This document shows, piece by piece, positions 1-7,254 of a DNA stretch of 64,000 nt. Position numbers and translations under genes: made by a program. Below the pieces are notes generated by a model. It did no database searches and was not told where the DNA came from. It saw only the letters and a program-made list of their open reading frames with translations. How positions within the stretch are numbered: position 1 is the stretch's first letter; the number at the start of each line of letters is the position of its first letter. Source of the stretch: Aeromonas hydrophila subsp. hydrophila ATCC 7966 (GTDB taxonomy: Bacteria > Pseudomonadota > Gammaproteobacteria > Enterobacterales > Aeromonadaceae); contig NC_008570.1 of assembly GCF_000014805.1 (NCBI RefSeq), forward strand, positions 1,307,001-1,371,000. Direction: 5' to 3'.

Positions 1-362
1 GCCGCCCGAGCCGGCCGCAGGAGATCGCCAGCGCTCATCAGTGCATCAATCTGCGCTTGCCGACCCAGGGCGGATTTTTCTCCTGGAGTTTTCTGGAAGG
101 GGGGCGGGAGCTCAAGATCCGTGGCGAAGGGCAACTGGTGTTCAACAGCATCGGCAACGTGCTTGAGGCGGCGCTCGACGGCTACGGGCTGGCGTACCTG
201 CCCCAGAGCATGGCTGAGCCCTATCTGGCGGATGGCCGGCTGGAGGAGGTGCTGGCCGGTTACAACATGGTGCACCCCGGTTACTACCTCTACTACACCA
301 GCCGCTTGCAGGCCTCGCCCGCTTTCTCGTTGCTGCTGGAGGCGCTGCGCCACCGCAGCTGA
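1..362 (+). CDS. LysR-family transcriptional regulator, C-terminal part (5' end outside window)
   Basis: The frame is open from the window edge to a TGA at 360-362, so this is the 3' end of a longer gene. The visible ~119 residues match the effector-binding domain of LysR regulators: a CINLR stretch, then GGFFSWSFLEGG, a Gly/Ala segment around LEAALDGYGLAYLP, a DGRLEEVL stretch, and the closing PGYYLYYTSR.QASPA typical of the CrgA/AaeR-like subgroup. The N-terminal helix-turn-helix would lie upstream of the window. The target cannot be inferred because the divergent neighbour that LysR proteins usually control is not visible. Confidence 0.85.
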   Translation, partial: RPSRPQEIASAHQCINLRLPTQGGFFSWSFLEGGRELKIRGEGQLVFNSIGNVLEAALDGYGLAYLPQSMAEPYLADGRLEEVLAGYNMVHPGYYLYYTSRLQASPAFSLLLEALRHRS

Positions 363-498
363 CCTCGACTCACCCGCGAGCCTCCCGGCCTGAATAAAGC
401 GCTGCATATTCTTGCCATCGTGCTTAACCATCGTGCTTAACAAAGGGGCGAGGGAGGCCTAACATGGCGGGATGTTTTTCTAGTCGGGACAAAAGGAT

Positions 499-1779
499 AT
501 GTCTGGGTTGAAAAAGGATCTCGGGCTCTGGCAGGGGATGGGGCTGCTCGCCACCTCGCTGCTGGGCACCGGGATCTTCGTGGTGCCGGCGACCGCCGCC
601 TCGCTGGCGGGGGGAGCCTCGCTGTGGGCCTGGTTGCTGCTGATTGCGCTGGTGTTGCCCATCGCCTTTACCTTCGCGCGCCTCGGTCGCCGCTACCCCC
701 ACGCCGGCGGGGCGCCACACCTCATCGGCCTCGCCTTTGGCAACGGCGCCGAGCGCTTCTCCGCCTTCCTGTTTCTGGCGGTGCTGCCGGTGGGCTTGCC
801 CGCCGCCCTGATGATCGCCGCCGGCTTCTGGCACGCCCTGTTCGACCTGGGGGAGTGGACCTTGTGGGGCATCCAGCTGCTCACCCTGCTCGGGGTATTT
901 TTGCTCGGGCTGCGCGGGGCGCGCTCTTCCGGCAACCTGCAACTGCTGATCGCGCTCGCCATTTTGGGGCTCACCCTGCTCATCTGGTTCAAGGGGGATA
1001 TCAGCTGGCGCGACGCCGCCCGGCCGCTGCCGACGACGGACGAGTGGCCTGCCATGGCCACCGCGCTGGCGGTGATGTTCTGGTGTTTCGTCGGGCTTGA
1101 GGCCTTCGCCCACATGGGGGAGGAGTTCAAGCGACCGGAGCGGGACTATCCGCTGGCCCTGCTCGGCGGCGTGCTGCTGGCGGGGCTCATCTACTGGGTG
1201 CACTCGCTGGTGGTGCTCAAATACGGCCTCTACGGCGATGAGGCGACCAACGCCACCGCCATTCCGGCCCTGCTCTCGCTGCTGTTCGGCCCCACCGCCA
1301 AGTGGCTGGTGGCGGTGCTCGGCTATCTCTCCTGCTTTGCCAGCATCAACATCTACTTGCAGGGGTTTGCTCGGCTGATCTGGAGCATGGCGCGCGAAGG
1401 CAAGCTGCCGGTCTCGCTGGCCCGCCTCACCGCCCGTGGCGCGCCGCTGCGGGCCTTGAGTCTGGTGCTCGCCATCTGTCTGGTCTGCATCACCCTGATC
1501 ATCTGGCTGCGACTGCCCCTCGATGAGCTGATCCGCTACGCCAACGGCAACTTCGTGCTGGTCTACCTGCTCTGCATGGCGGCGGGCTGGCGCCTGCTCG
1601 GCGGGGTGGGCAAGGGGCTGGCGGGGGTGAGTGTGCTGCTCTGTGCCCTGGTGCTGGTAGCGCTCGCCTCCCAGGTGCTCTATGCCGTCGTGCTCAGTCT
1701 GGGGTACGGCTGCTTCTCGCTGTGGCGGCGCAGACGCCGCCGCTCGGCATCCGATGAGGGTGTCTGCGCCATGAAGTAA
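499..1779 (+). CDS. yjeH: L-methionine/branched-chain amino acid exporter, YjeH type
   Basis: A 426-residue APC-superfamily inner-membrane transporter with about 12 hydrophobic segments. It keeps long stretches seen in E. coli YjeH (about 418 aa): the N-terminus MSGLKKDLGLWQG followed by LLGTGIF near residues 21-26, PVGLPAAL in an early helix, FWCFVGLEAFAH at about 194-205, and CFASINIY.QGFARL further on. YjeH exports methionine and branched-chain amino acids; that role here is by homology. The gene stands alone and ends 5 bases before a strong hairpin terminator. A Shine-Dalgarno-like AAAAGGA lies before the ATG. Confidence 0.85.
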   Translation: MSGLKKDLGLWQGMGLLATSLLGTGIFVVPATAASLAGGASLWAWLLLIALVLPIAFTFARLGRRYPHAGGAPHLIGLAFGNGAERFSAFLFLAVLPVGLPAALMIAAGFWHALFDLGEWTLWGIQLLTLLGVFLLGLRGARSSGNLQLLIALAILGLTLLIWFKGDISWRDAARPLPTTDEWPAMATALAVMFWCFVGLEAFAHMGEEFKRPERDYPLALLGGVLLAGLIYWVHSLVVLKYGLYGDEATNATAIPALLSLLFGPTAKWLVAVLGYLSCFASINIYLQGFARLIWSMAREGKLPVSLARLTARGAPLRALSLVLAICLVCITLIIWLRLPLDELIRYANGNFVLVYLLCMAAGWRLLGGVGKGLAGVSVLLCALVLVALASQVLYAVVLSLGYGCFSLWRRRRRRSASDEGVCAMK

Positions 1780-1783
1780 CCCG

Positions 1784-1811
1784 AAAAAAGCCCCGCAGTG
1801 TGGGGCTTTTT
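1784..1811. terminator. Bidirectional rho-independent terminator
   Basis: The stem AAAAAGCCCC / GGGGCTTTTT with a 7-base loop has an A-run on one side and a T-run on the other. It can therefore stop both yjeH (+) and the acetyltransferase gene (-), which converge here. Confidence 0.9.
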
Positions 1812-1819
1812 GTTGCAGG

Positions 1820-2359
1820 TCACAGGTTGGCGGGCAGGTCGCTGCGCAAGATGGCGTAGTGGCGCAGGGAGATAAAGCCATCCCCCTTGCGCTCGCACTC
1901 CCGCGCAGTGCCCTCGTAGTGAAAGCCCGCCCGCTCGAGCAGGCGGGCGGAGGGGAGGTTGGGCTCCTCCACCACCGCCAGCAGCCGGTGCAGCTCGCTG
2001 GTGCGATAAGTGAGTGGCAGCCACAGTTGCAGCGCCGCGCTCATCACCCCCTTGCCCCAGTGTTCGGGATAGAGCCAGTAGCCCAGCTCGGCCCGCTGGT
2101 GAGTCGGGTCGGCATCGTTGTAACCGATGGCGCCGAGCGGTTCGTCCGTGTTCTGGTCGCGAATGAGGTGCCAGGCACCGCAGCCGGTGCGGGTCAGCTC
2201 GGCATACCAGGCCATCTGGGCCTGGCACGCCGTCAGGCTGTCGTAGCTGACGCCGTAGTAGGCGACGACCCGCGGATCGGACAGGCCGCGGTAGATGTGG
2301 GGCAGATCGGCGTCGCTGACCGGATCCAGCCTGATGTGGGGTTGTTGCGTTGCTGTCAT
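1820..2359 (-). CDS. GNAT-family N-acetyltransferase (RimJ/RimL-like)
   Basis: A predicted 179-residue acetyltransferase. The acetyl-CoA binding motif A is visible as GYWLYPEHWGKGVM (WGKG at residues 101-104), and the late motif NLPSARLLERAGFHYEGTARE is typical of RimJ/RimL-type proteins, which acetylate ribosomal-protein N-termini, amino acids or antibiotics. The start at 2359 is chosen for its AAGGAG Shine-Dalgarno. An in-frame ATG at 2446 overlaps the upstream ABC-F stop codon as ATGA, but it has no ribosome-binding site and would add 29 poorly conserved-looking residues. The gene is probably co-transcribed with the ABC-F gene. Its substrate is unknown. Confidence 0.82.
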   Translation of the reverse strand: MTATQQPHIRLDPVSDADLPHIYRGLSDPRVVAYYGVSYDSLTACQAQMAWYAELTRTGCGAWHLIRDQNTDEPLGAIGYNDADPTHQRAELGYWLYPEHWGKGVMSAALQLWLPLTYRTSELHRLLAVVEEPNLPSARLLERAGFHYEGTARECERKGDGFISLRHYAILRSDLPANL

Positions 2360-2442
2360 GGTGGCTCCTTGCGGCCAACCGGAGTTGGCCGCGAGTGGTG
2401 AGTCAAACAGGGGTGGCTGGCAAAGCCGGTTTATGGCAGTGC

Positions 2443-4182
2443 TCATGATCCGACCAACCCGAGCTGACCGGTGAGCCTGGTCAGCTCGTCACGCCACTGT
2501 TGCTGCAGGCGCGGGGTCTGGTGCCTGGGCTTGCGGGCCAGATCGGCGGCGAGCAGGGCATCGAGTTCATACCAGCGTGCCAGCAGCGCCTCTTCGTCAT
2601 CCGCCGGGCCGGCCGGGGCCTGCCCCATGGTGGGGGCGGCCAGGCTTGCCTTGTCTGCTGCCGGCGAGGGCGCATCGCCGAGCAGCTCGGCATAGGCACG
2701 CTCGACGCTGTGAGCCTCCTGGATGCGACCGTCTCTGATCTGCCAGAAGCGGTTGCAGCTGCGCTCGATCAGCTCCCGGTCGTGGGAGACCAGCAGCACG
2801 CCGCCCGGGAAGGCGGCAATGGCCTCGGCCAGCTCCTCCTTACCCGCCAGATCCAGGTGGTTGGTGGGCTCGTCGAGCCAGAGCATGTGGTGGCTGCCGA
2901 GCGACAGGGCGAGAAACAGCAGTCGCGCCCGCTCGCCCCCGCTCAAGCTGTGCACCTGCTGGCCGTGGCGGACATAGGGGAAGCCCGCCCGGATCAGCGC
3001 CTGACGCCGGGTGGTCTCCGGCAGAGGGGCCAGCGGGTAGAGGGCGTCGCTCAGGGTGGCGTCGTCAGCCAGCTGCTGCAGGGACTGATCGTAATAGGCG
3101 ATGCTGGCACCGGGGTGGCAGTACCAGCCTGCCTGCGGGCTCTGCGCGGCCAGTTCGCGCCAGCACTGGCGCAGCAGGGAGGACTTGCCGGTGCCGTTGG
3201 CACCGAGCAGGGCGACCCTGTCCCCCGCCCGCAGCCAGAGCCCTTCGGCCCGCAGCAGCGGCGGTAGTGCCAGCGCCGGCGCCACGTCGAGGGCCTCCAG
3301 CCGCAGCAGGGTGTCGGCAGGCAGGCTCAGTCCGCGCAGCTCGAGCCGCCAGGGGGCCAGCGCCGCGACCTGGCTCTGCTCCTCCTGCAGGCGGGCGATG
3401 CGCTTTTCCATGGACTTGGCCTGGCGCACCAGCTTCTCGTTGTCATGCTCCCGCCCCCAGATGGCGAGGCGTTTGCTGCTGGCGCTCAGGCGGTCTATCT
3501 CCTTTTGCTCGTCGGCCCGGCGCAGGCGGGCCTGCTCATCTTCGGCGGCCAGCGCCGCCCGGGCCTGGCTGCAGGGCAGGGCGAAGCGGTGCAGCTGGCC
3601 ATCGCGCAGGATCAGGGTCTGCTCGGTGACCCGGTCCAGCAGGCGACCGTCGTGGGAGACCAGCACGAAGGCGCCGCGCCAGCCCAGCAGAAACTGCTCG
3701 AGCCAGAGCAGGGCGGGCAGATCCAGGTGGTTGCTGGGCTCATCGAGCAGCAGCAGGTTGGGTTGGCGCAGCAGGGCGCGCCCTATCTGCAGCCGGCTGT
3801 GCTGGCCGCCGCTCAGCGCACTGACCGGCAGCGCGGCCTGGGCCTCCAGCTGCAGCTCGGTCAGCAGCTTGGCCACCTGCCACTCCGCGCTCGGATCGTT
3901 GCCCAGTGCATCCAGCAGCACGGCGCGGGTGCTGAGGGTGGAAAGCCTGGCAGGCAGTTGCTGGGCCACGAACTCGCAGCGGCAGGCGGCCGCCTGCACG
4001 ACCCGGCCAGCCTGGGGCGTGCGCTCGCCCGCCAGCAGTGCCAGCAATGTGCTCTTGCCGCAGCCGTTGGCACCAATCAGGCCAAGCCGGTCGCCCGCGC
4101 GGATGCCGAGTTCGAGGTGGTCAAATAACGGAAGGTGCCCCGCACTCATTTGTAGGGAATGGGTACTCATCAGGGTTGTCAT
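2443..4182 (-). CDS. ABC-F family ATPase (ribosome-associated type)
   Basis: A 579-residue protein with two ATP-binding cassettes on one chain and no membrane segments, the layout of ABC-F translation factors and ribosome-protection proteins. First cassette: Walker A GANGCGKST (37-45), signature LSGGQ (123-127), Walker B with LDEPSNHLD. Second cassette: GANGTGKSS (327-335), LSGGE (413-417), LDEPTNHLD (436-444). A charged coiled linker of about 80-100 residues rich in E, K and R (roughly 205-290) fits the P-site tRNA interaction motif region. I cannot assign it to EttA, Uup, YbiT, YheS or a named resistance subgroup. A leader peptide with its own promoter lies upstream, and an acetyltransferase gene follows directly. 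Translation-linked regulation is therefore likely, and a role in antibiotic or stress response is inferred. Confidence 0.85.
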   Translation of the reverse strand: MTTLMSTHSLQMSAGHLPLFDHLELGIRAGDRLGLIGANGCGKSTLLALLAGERTPQAGRVVQAAACRCEFVAQQLPARLSTLSTRAVLLDALGNDPSAEWQVAKLLTELQLEAQAALPVSALSGGQHSRLQIGRALLRQPNLLLLDEPSNHLDLPALLWLEQFLLGWRGAFVLVSHDGRLLDRVTEQTLILRDGQLHRFALPCSQARAALAAEDEQARLRRADEQKEIDRLSASSKRLAIWGREHDNEKLVRQAKSMEKRIARLQEEQSQVAALAPWRLELRGLSLPADTLLRLEALDVAPALALPPLLRAEGLWLRAGDRVALLGANGTGKSSLLRQCWRELAAQSPQAGWYCHPGASIAYYDQSLQQLADDATLSDALYPLAPLPETTRRQALIRAGFPYVRHGQQVHSLSGGERARLLFLALSLGSHHMLWLDEPTNHLDLAGKEELAEAIAAFPGGVLLVSHDRELIERSCNRFWQIRDGRIQEAHSVERAYAELLGDAPSPAADKASLAAPTMGQAPAGPADDEEALLARWYELDALLAADLARKPRHQTPRLQQQWRDELTRLTGQLGLVGS

Positions 4183-4202
4183 GCTCTTGCTCTCTTAAAT
4201 CG

Positions 4203-4217
4203 CGGGATCGAAGATCC
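4203..4217 (-). promoter_or_regulatory. Hairpin just upstream of the ABC-F start, possible attenuator element
   Basis: A perfect inverted repeat GGGATC-TTC-GATCCC (minus strand) sits about 20-35 bases before the ABC-F ATG, after the leader peptide. The following CCCGC could instead pair with GCGGG just after the leader stop codon, giving an alternative fold. Confidence 0.45.
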
Positions 4218-4297
4218 CTGTCATCAGGAGCGCTGGCGACAACGGCAGAGTCGAGAAAGGTCTCGGTATGGAAGGGAGTCAGCTTTGCTCGAACCCG

Positions 4298-4384
4298 CTA
4301 TCGCAGCGCGATGGTATGCAGGCAAGAGCAGGCGAATGTGCCGAACAGGCGAGCCGAGAACATCGGACACGCTTGGATAACCAT
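4298..4384 (-). CDS. Putative 28-residue leader peptide upstream of the ABC-F gene
   Basis: An ATG preceded by a near-perfect Shine-Dalgarno (AAGGAGG, 7 bases upstream) opens a 28-codon frame that reads MVIQACPMFSARLFGTFACS and ends TIALR. It stops 115 bases before the ABC-F start. A good sigma70 promoter lies about 40 bases upstream. Short, strongly initiated reading frames before ABC-F or rRNA-methylase genes typically act by antibiotic-induced ribosome stalling. The last codons lie in a hairpin ATCGC-GCT-GCGAT, and a second hairpin sits just before the ABC-F start. Function is inferred from architecture only. Confidence 0.6.
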   Translation of the reverse strand: MVIQACPMFSARLFGTFACSCLHTIALR

Positions 4385-4423
4385 TTTTTACCTCCTTGTG
4401 TTTCGTTATGGCACGGTGCGGCG

Positions 4424-4452
4424 ATTATAAGCGCAGAAAAAATAACCGTCTA
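4424..4452 (-). promoter_or_regulatory. Sigma70-type promoter of the leader peptide/ABC-F/acetyltransferase unit
   Basis: On the minus strand a consensus TATAAT (-10, plus-strand 4424-4429) lies 17 bases from TAGACG (-35, 4447-4452; 4 of 6 match TTGACA). The start would be near 4417, giving about 33 bases of leader before the small reading frame. Confidence 0.65.
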
Positions 4453-4506
4453 TCCATGGCGGTGCCCTGCGGGTGAGGCGGGAAGGCGCTTTGTCAGCGG
4501 CGGGAC

Positions 4507-4532
4507 AAAAAAACGCCCCGCTGGGCGGGGCG
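4507..4532 (-). terminator. Rho-independent terminator after pliI
   Basis: The hairpin CGCCCCGC-TGG-GCGGGGCG is followed on the minus strand by seven Ts, 14 bases past the pliI stop codon. Confidence 0.88.
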
Positions 4533-4546
4533 TGGTGATGGGGATG

Positions 4547-4984
4547 TCAGTCGCGCGGGGTCTTGAGCGCCTGGATCACATCTTCATTGGGGGCCAGCCC
4601 CTCCACGTGGTTGAAGCTGTCCAGCCCCTCCTGCGGGTTGAGGGTGAAGGCGTCGGCACTCAGGTAGCTGCCGCTGCCGGCACTCTCGACCACGACGATG
4701 AGCTCGGGCTGCTTGTCGCCGTTGAGATCCAGCAGCTTGAGCTCCTTGATGCTGCCATCGCGCGGCAGCACCTTGCCGTCGATGAACTGATCCAGCGGGA
4801 ACTGGGGGTTGGCGCCGGAGTAGAGGCGCACGTCGTAGCTGCCGGTGGAGGCAGGTTCGCCGCGCCCTTCGCTGACGGTCACTACCTGGCCTGAGGGGAG
4901 CGTCAGCTGTTTGAAGAACCCGTCCGCCGCCTGGCTGGCGAGGGGCAGGGTGAGCAGGCCGAGTGTCATGAGCAAGGCTTTCAT
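4547..4984 (-). CDS. pliI: Periplasmic inhibitor of invertebrate-type lysozyme (PliI)
   Basis: A 145-residue exported protein with a signal peptide (MKALLMTLGL... cleaved near ASQA-A, about residue 19-20). The mature part is a small beta-rich domain with an SGxY motif (SGSY, residues 104-107). In PliI of Aeromonas hydrophila these conserved Ser and Tyr residues contribute to inhibition of i-type lysozyme. A Ca-binding-like DLNGD segment (86-90) precedes it. The protein would act in the periplasm to protect peptidoglycan from animal lysozymes. The gene is monocistronic, with its own terminator, downstream of the M13 peptidase gene on the same strand. The family call rests on the motif, length and signal peptide. 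Confidence 0.75.
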   Translation of the reverse strand: MKALLMTLGLLTLPLASQAADGFFKQLTLPSGQVVTVSEGRGEPASTGSYDVRLYSGANPQFPLDQFIDGKVLPRDGSIKELKLLDLNGDKQPELIVVVESAGSGSYLSADAFTLNPQEGLDSFNHVEGLAPNEDVIQALKTPRD

Positions 4985-5038
4985 CGGTTTGACCCTTGTT
5001 ACTGCGGCGGCGGTTGCCCGCCACCTGTGTCACTGTGC

Positions 5039-5092
5039 GAACCGGCCGGGCAATCCCCGCCGGTTCGCGTCATCCGCCCCTCATCGGGGCGG
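5039..5092 (-). other. Two adjacent hairpins downstream of the M13 peptidase gene
   Basis: GAACCGGC...GCCGGTTC (5039-5066) and CCGCCCC-TCATC-GGGGCGG (5074-5092) follow the peptidase stop codon. Neither has a T-run on the minus strand, so they may stabilise the mRNA 3' end or terminate weakly. Confidence 0.45.
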
Positions 5093-5095
5093 TCA

Positions 5096-7126
5096 TTACC
5101 AGATCTTGACCCGTTTGGCCGGGTCCAGATAGAGCTTGTCACCCGGCTGGATCTTGAACGCCTCGTAGAAGGCGGGGATGTTCGGCACCACGCCGTTGAC
5201 CCGGTATTCCGGCGGTGAGTGGGGATCCGAGGCGAGCAGCATCTGCATCAGCTCGGGGCGATACATGCCTTTCCACACCTGGGCCCAGCCGAGGAAGAAG
5301 CGCTGCTCGCCGGTGAAGCCGTCCAGCACCGGGGCCTCTTTGCCATCCAGCGACAGCAGGTAGGCCTTGTGGGCGATGGTAAGGCCGCCCAGATCGCCGA
5401 TGTTCTCCCCCAGGGTGAACTGGCCGTTGACGAACTGCCCCTTGATGGGCTCGAAGCGGTTGTACTGGGCTACCAGCCGGCTGGTGCGGAAGCGAAACTC
5501 CTTGAGATCCTGGGGCGTCCACCAGTCGCGCATCACGCCGTCCCCGTCGGATTTGGCGCCCTGATCATCAAAACCGTGGCCCATCTCGTGACCGATCACC
5601 CCGCCGATGGCGCCGTAGTTGACCGCGTCATCCGCCGTCATGTCGAAGAAGGGGGGCTGCAGGATGGCGGCCGGGAAGACGATCTCGTTGTTGCTCGGGT
5701 TGTAGTAGGCGTTCACCGTCTGCGGCGACATGTGCCACTCGTCTCTGTCTACCGGCTTGCCGAGGCGTGCCAGGTTGTCGGCGTATTCGAAGGCGCGGGC
5801 CCGCTGCAGGTTGCCCACCAGATCGTCGGCACGGATCGCGATGGCGCTGTAATCCTTCCACTTGTCCGGGTAGCCGATCTTGGGGCGGAACTTGGCGAGC
5901 TTGGCCTGGGCCTGGGCCTTGGTGGCCGGCGACATCCAGTCCAGCTCCTCGATGCTCTGGCCGTAGGCGGTGCGCAGGTTCTCCACCAGCTGCTCCATGC
6001 GGGCCTTAGCCTGGGGCGGGAAGTAGCGCTCCACGTAGAGCTTGCCTACCGCCTCGCCCAGGTGATCGTCCAGCACGCCGAGGGCCCGCTCCCAGGGGGC
6101 GCGCTGCTTGGGCGTGCCGCTCAGGGTGGTGCCGAAGAAGGCGAAGTTCTGGGCATCGGTCTGGCTGTCGAGGTAGGGGGCATAATCGGTGATGAGGTGC
6201 CACTTGAGGTAGGCTTGCCAGTCACCGACCGGGGTCTGCTGCATCACCTCGTTGAGGGCCGCGAGATAGGTCGGCTGGCCGATGATGAGGCTGCTCTGGC
6301 CGGCGAGGCCGGCCTGGGTCAGGTAGGCATTCCAGTCGATGGCGGGGGCGAGGCGTTTGAGCTCGCTCTGGGGCCCCTTGTTGTAGTTCTTCTCCCGATC
6401 CCGCAGGGTGACGTTGTCCCATTGGATCCGGGCGAGTTTGCTCTCGAGGGCCAGGATGCGTTTGGCCTTGGCCCCCGCATCCGCCTCGCCGAAGCGGCCC
6501 AGCATGGTGGCGATGTGCTGCTCGTATTTTTGACGCAGCGCCTGGCTGGCGGCATCCGTCTTGAGGTAGTAGTCCCGATCCGGCAGACCGAGCCCCGCCT
6601 GGTAGAGGTAGACCGCATAGCTGTCCGGCGCCTTGGCGTCGGCATCGACCCAGAAACCGAACGGGGCGCCGCCGCCGTTGCGACCGCTCTGGGCGAAGGC
6701 CCGGGCCAGATCCTGCGGCGTGCGGATCTGCTCGATCTCGCTCAGCATCGGCATCAGCGGCGCCGTGCCCTTGGCGTTGCGGGTAGTCTGATCCAGATAG
6801 CTCTGGTAAAGGTCGTGGATCTGCTGGGCCGGTGTGCCGGCGGCGGCCTTGCCGTCCAGCCCTTCGACCAGCACCCGCACGTCCGCCAGAGATTTGTCTC
6901 GCAGCATGTAGAAGGCGCCGTCGGCGGGCCTGTCGTCCGGGATCTTGGCGGTGGAGAGCCAGTGGCCGTTCACGTAGCGAAAGAAGTCGTCACCGGGTTT
7001 GACGCTGGTGTCCATGTTGGCCAGCGCGAGGCCGGAGTGTTTGTCTGCGCCGTCCGGGGCCTGACTGCAGCCGGCCAGCAGGGCCAGCCCGACGAGGGCG
7101 GCCAGTATGCTTTTTTTGTTGTTCAT
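5096..7126 (-). CDS. pepO: M13-family zinc metallopeptidase lipoprotein (PepO/neprilysin type)
   Basis: A 676-residue secreted endopeptidase. The N-terminus MNNKKSILAALVGLALLAGC is a lipoprotein signal with a lipobox ending at Cys, so the protein should be lipid-anchored. The zinc site VIGHEMGH lies at about residues 510-517 and the downstream GENIGDLGG supplies the third zinc ligand, both hallmarks of M13 (neprilysin/PepO). NAYYNPSNNEIVFPA ahead of the zinc site is also characteristic. Length fits the family (630-690 aa). The start at ATG 7126 is preferred over an in-frame TTG at 7141 because it gives a clean lipoprotein signal. It probably degrades periplasmic or extracellular oligopeptides. 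Confidence 0.9.
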   Translation of the reverse strand: MNNKKSILAALVGLALLAGCSQAPDGADKHSGLALANMDTSVKPGDDFFRYVNGHWLSTAKIPDDRPADGAFYMLRDKSLADVRVLVEGLDGKAAAGTPAQQIHDLYQSYLDQTTRNAKGTAPLMPMLSEIEQIRTPQDLARAFAQSGRNGGGAPFGFWVDADAKAPDSYAVYLYQAGLGLPDRDYYLKTDAASQALRQKYEQHIATMLGRFGEADAGAKAKRILALESKLARIQWDNVTLRDREKNYNKGPQSELKRLAPAIDWNAYLTQAGLAGQSSLIIGQPTYLAALNEVMQQTPVGDWQAYLKWHLITDYAPYLDSQTDAQNFAFFGTTLSGTPKQRAPWERALGVLDDHLGEAVGKLYVERYFPPQAKARMEQLVENLRTAYGQSIEELDWMSPATKAQAQAKLAKFRPKIGYPDKWKDYSAIAIRADDLVGNLQRARAFEYADNLARLGKPVDRDEWHMSPQTVNAYYNPSNNEIVFPAAILQPPFFDMTADDAVNYGAIGGVIGHEMGHGFDDQGAKSDGDGVMRDWWTPQDLKEFRFRTSRLVAQYNRFEPIKGQFVNGQFTLGENIGDLGGLTIAHKAYLLSLDGKEAPVLDGFTGEQRFFLGWAQVWKGMYRPELMQMLLASDPHSPPEYRVNGVVPNIPAFYEAFKIQPGDKLYLDPAKRVKIW

Positions 7127-7254
7127 TATGTTGGATTCCAATTCGGGTTATGCGGCTTCCTTGCCCACGCAGGGAGCGTCTCACTCTAGCAGTCGGGTTA
7201 GCGCTTGATAAGCCCGAGTCTGCTAAGATCGGCCTGGTCGTATTGGGGAAGCCT

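Noticed and set aside
424..1881. Long minus-strand open frame (485 codons) opposite yjeH, and similar frames at 5219-7189, 16105-17670 and 30596-33412
   Set aside because: They lie antisense to clear genes, have Gln/His/Arg/Gly-biased compositions typical of GC-rich shadow frames, and show no family resemblance or ribosome-binding site.
2360..2446. N-terminal extension of the acetyltransferase from ATG 2446
   Set aside because: The ATGA overlap is attractive, but there is no Shine-Dalgarno; 2359 has a strong one and begins the conserved domain.
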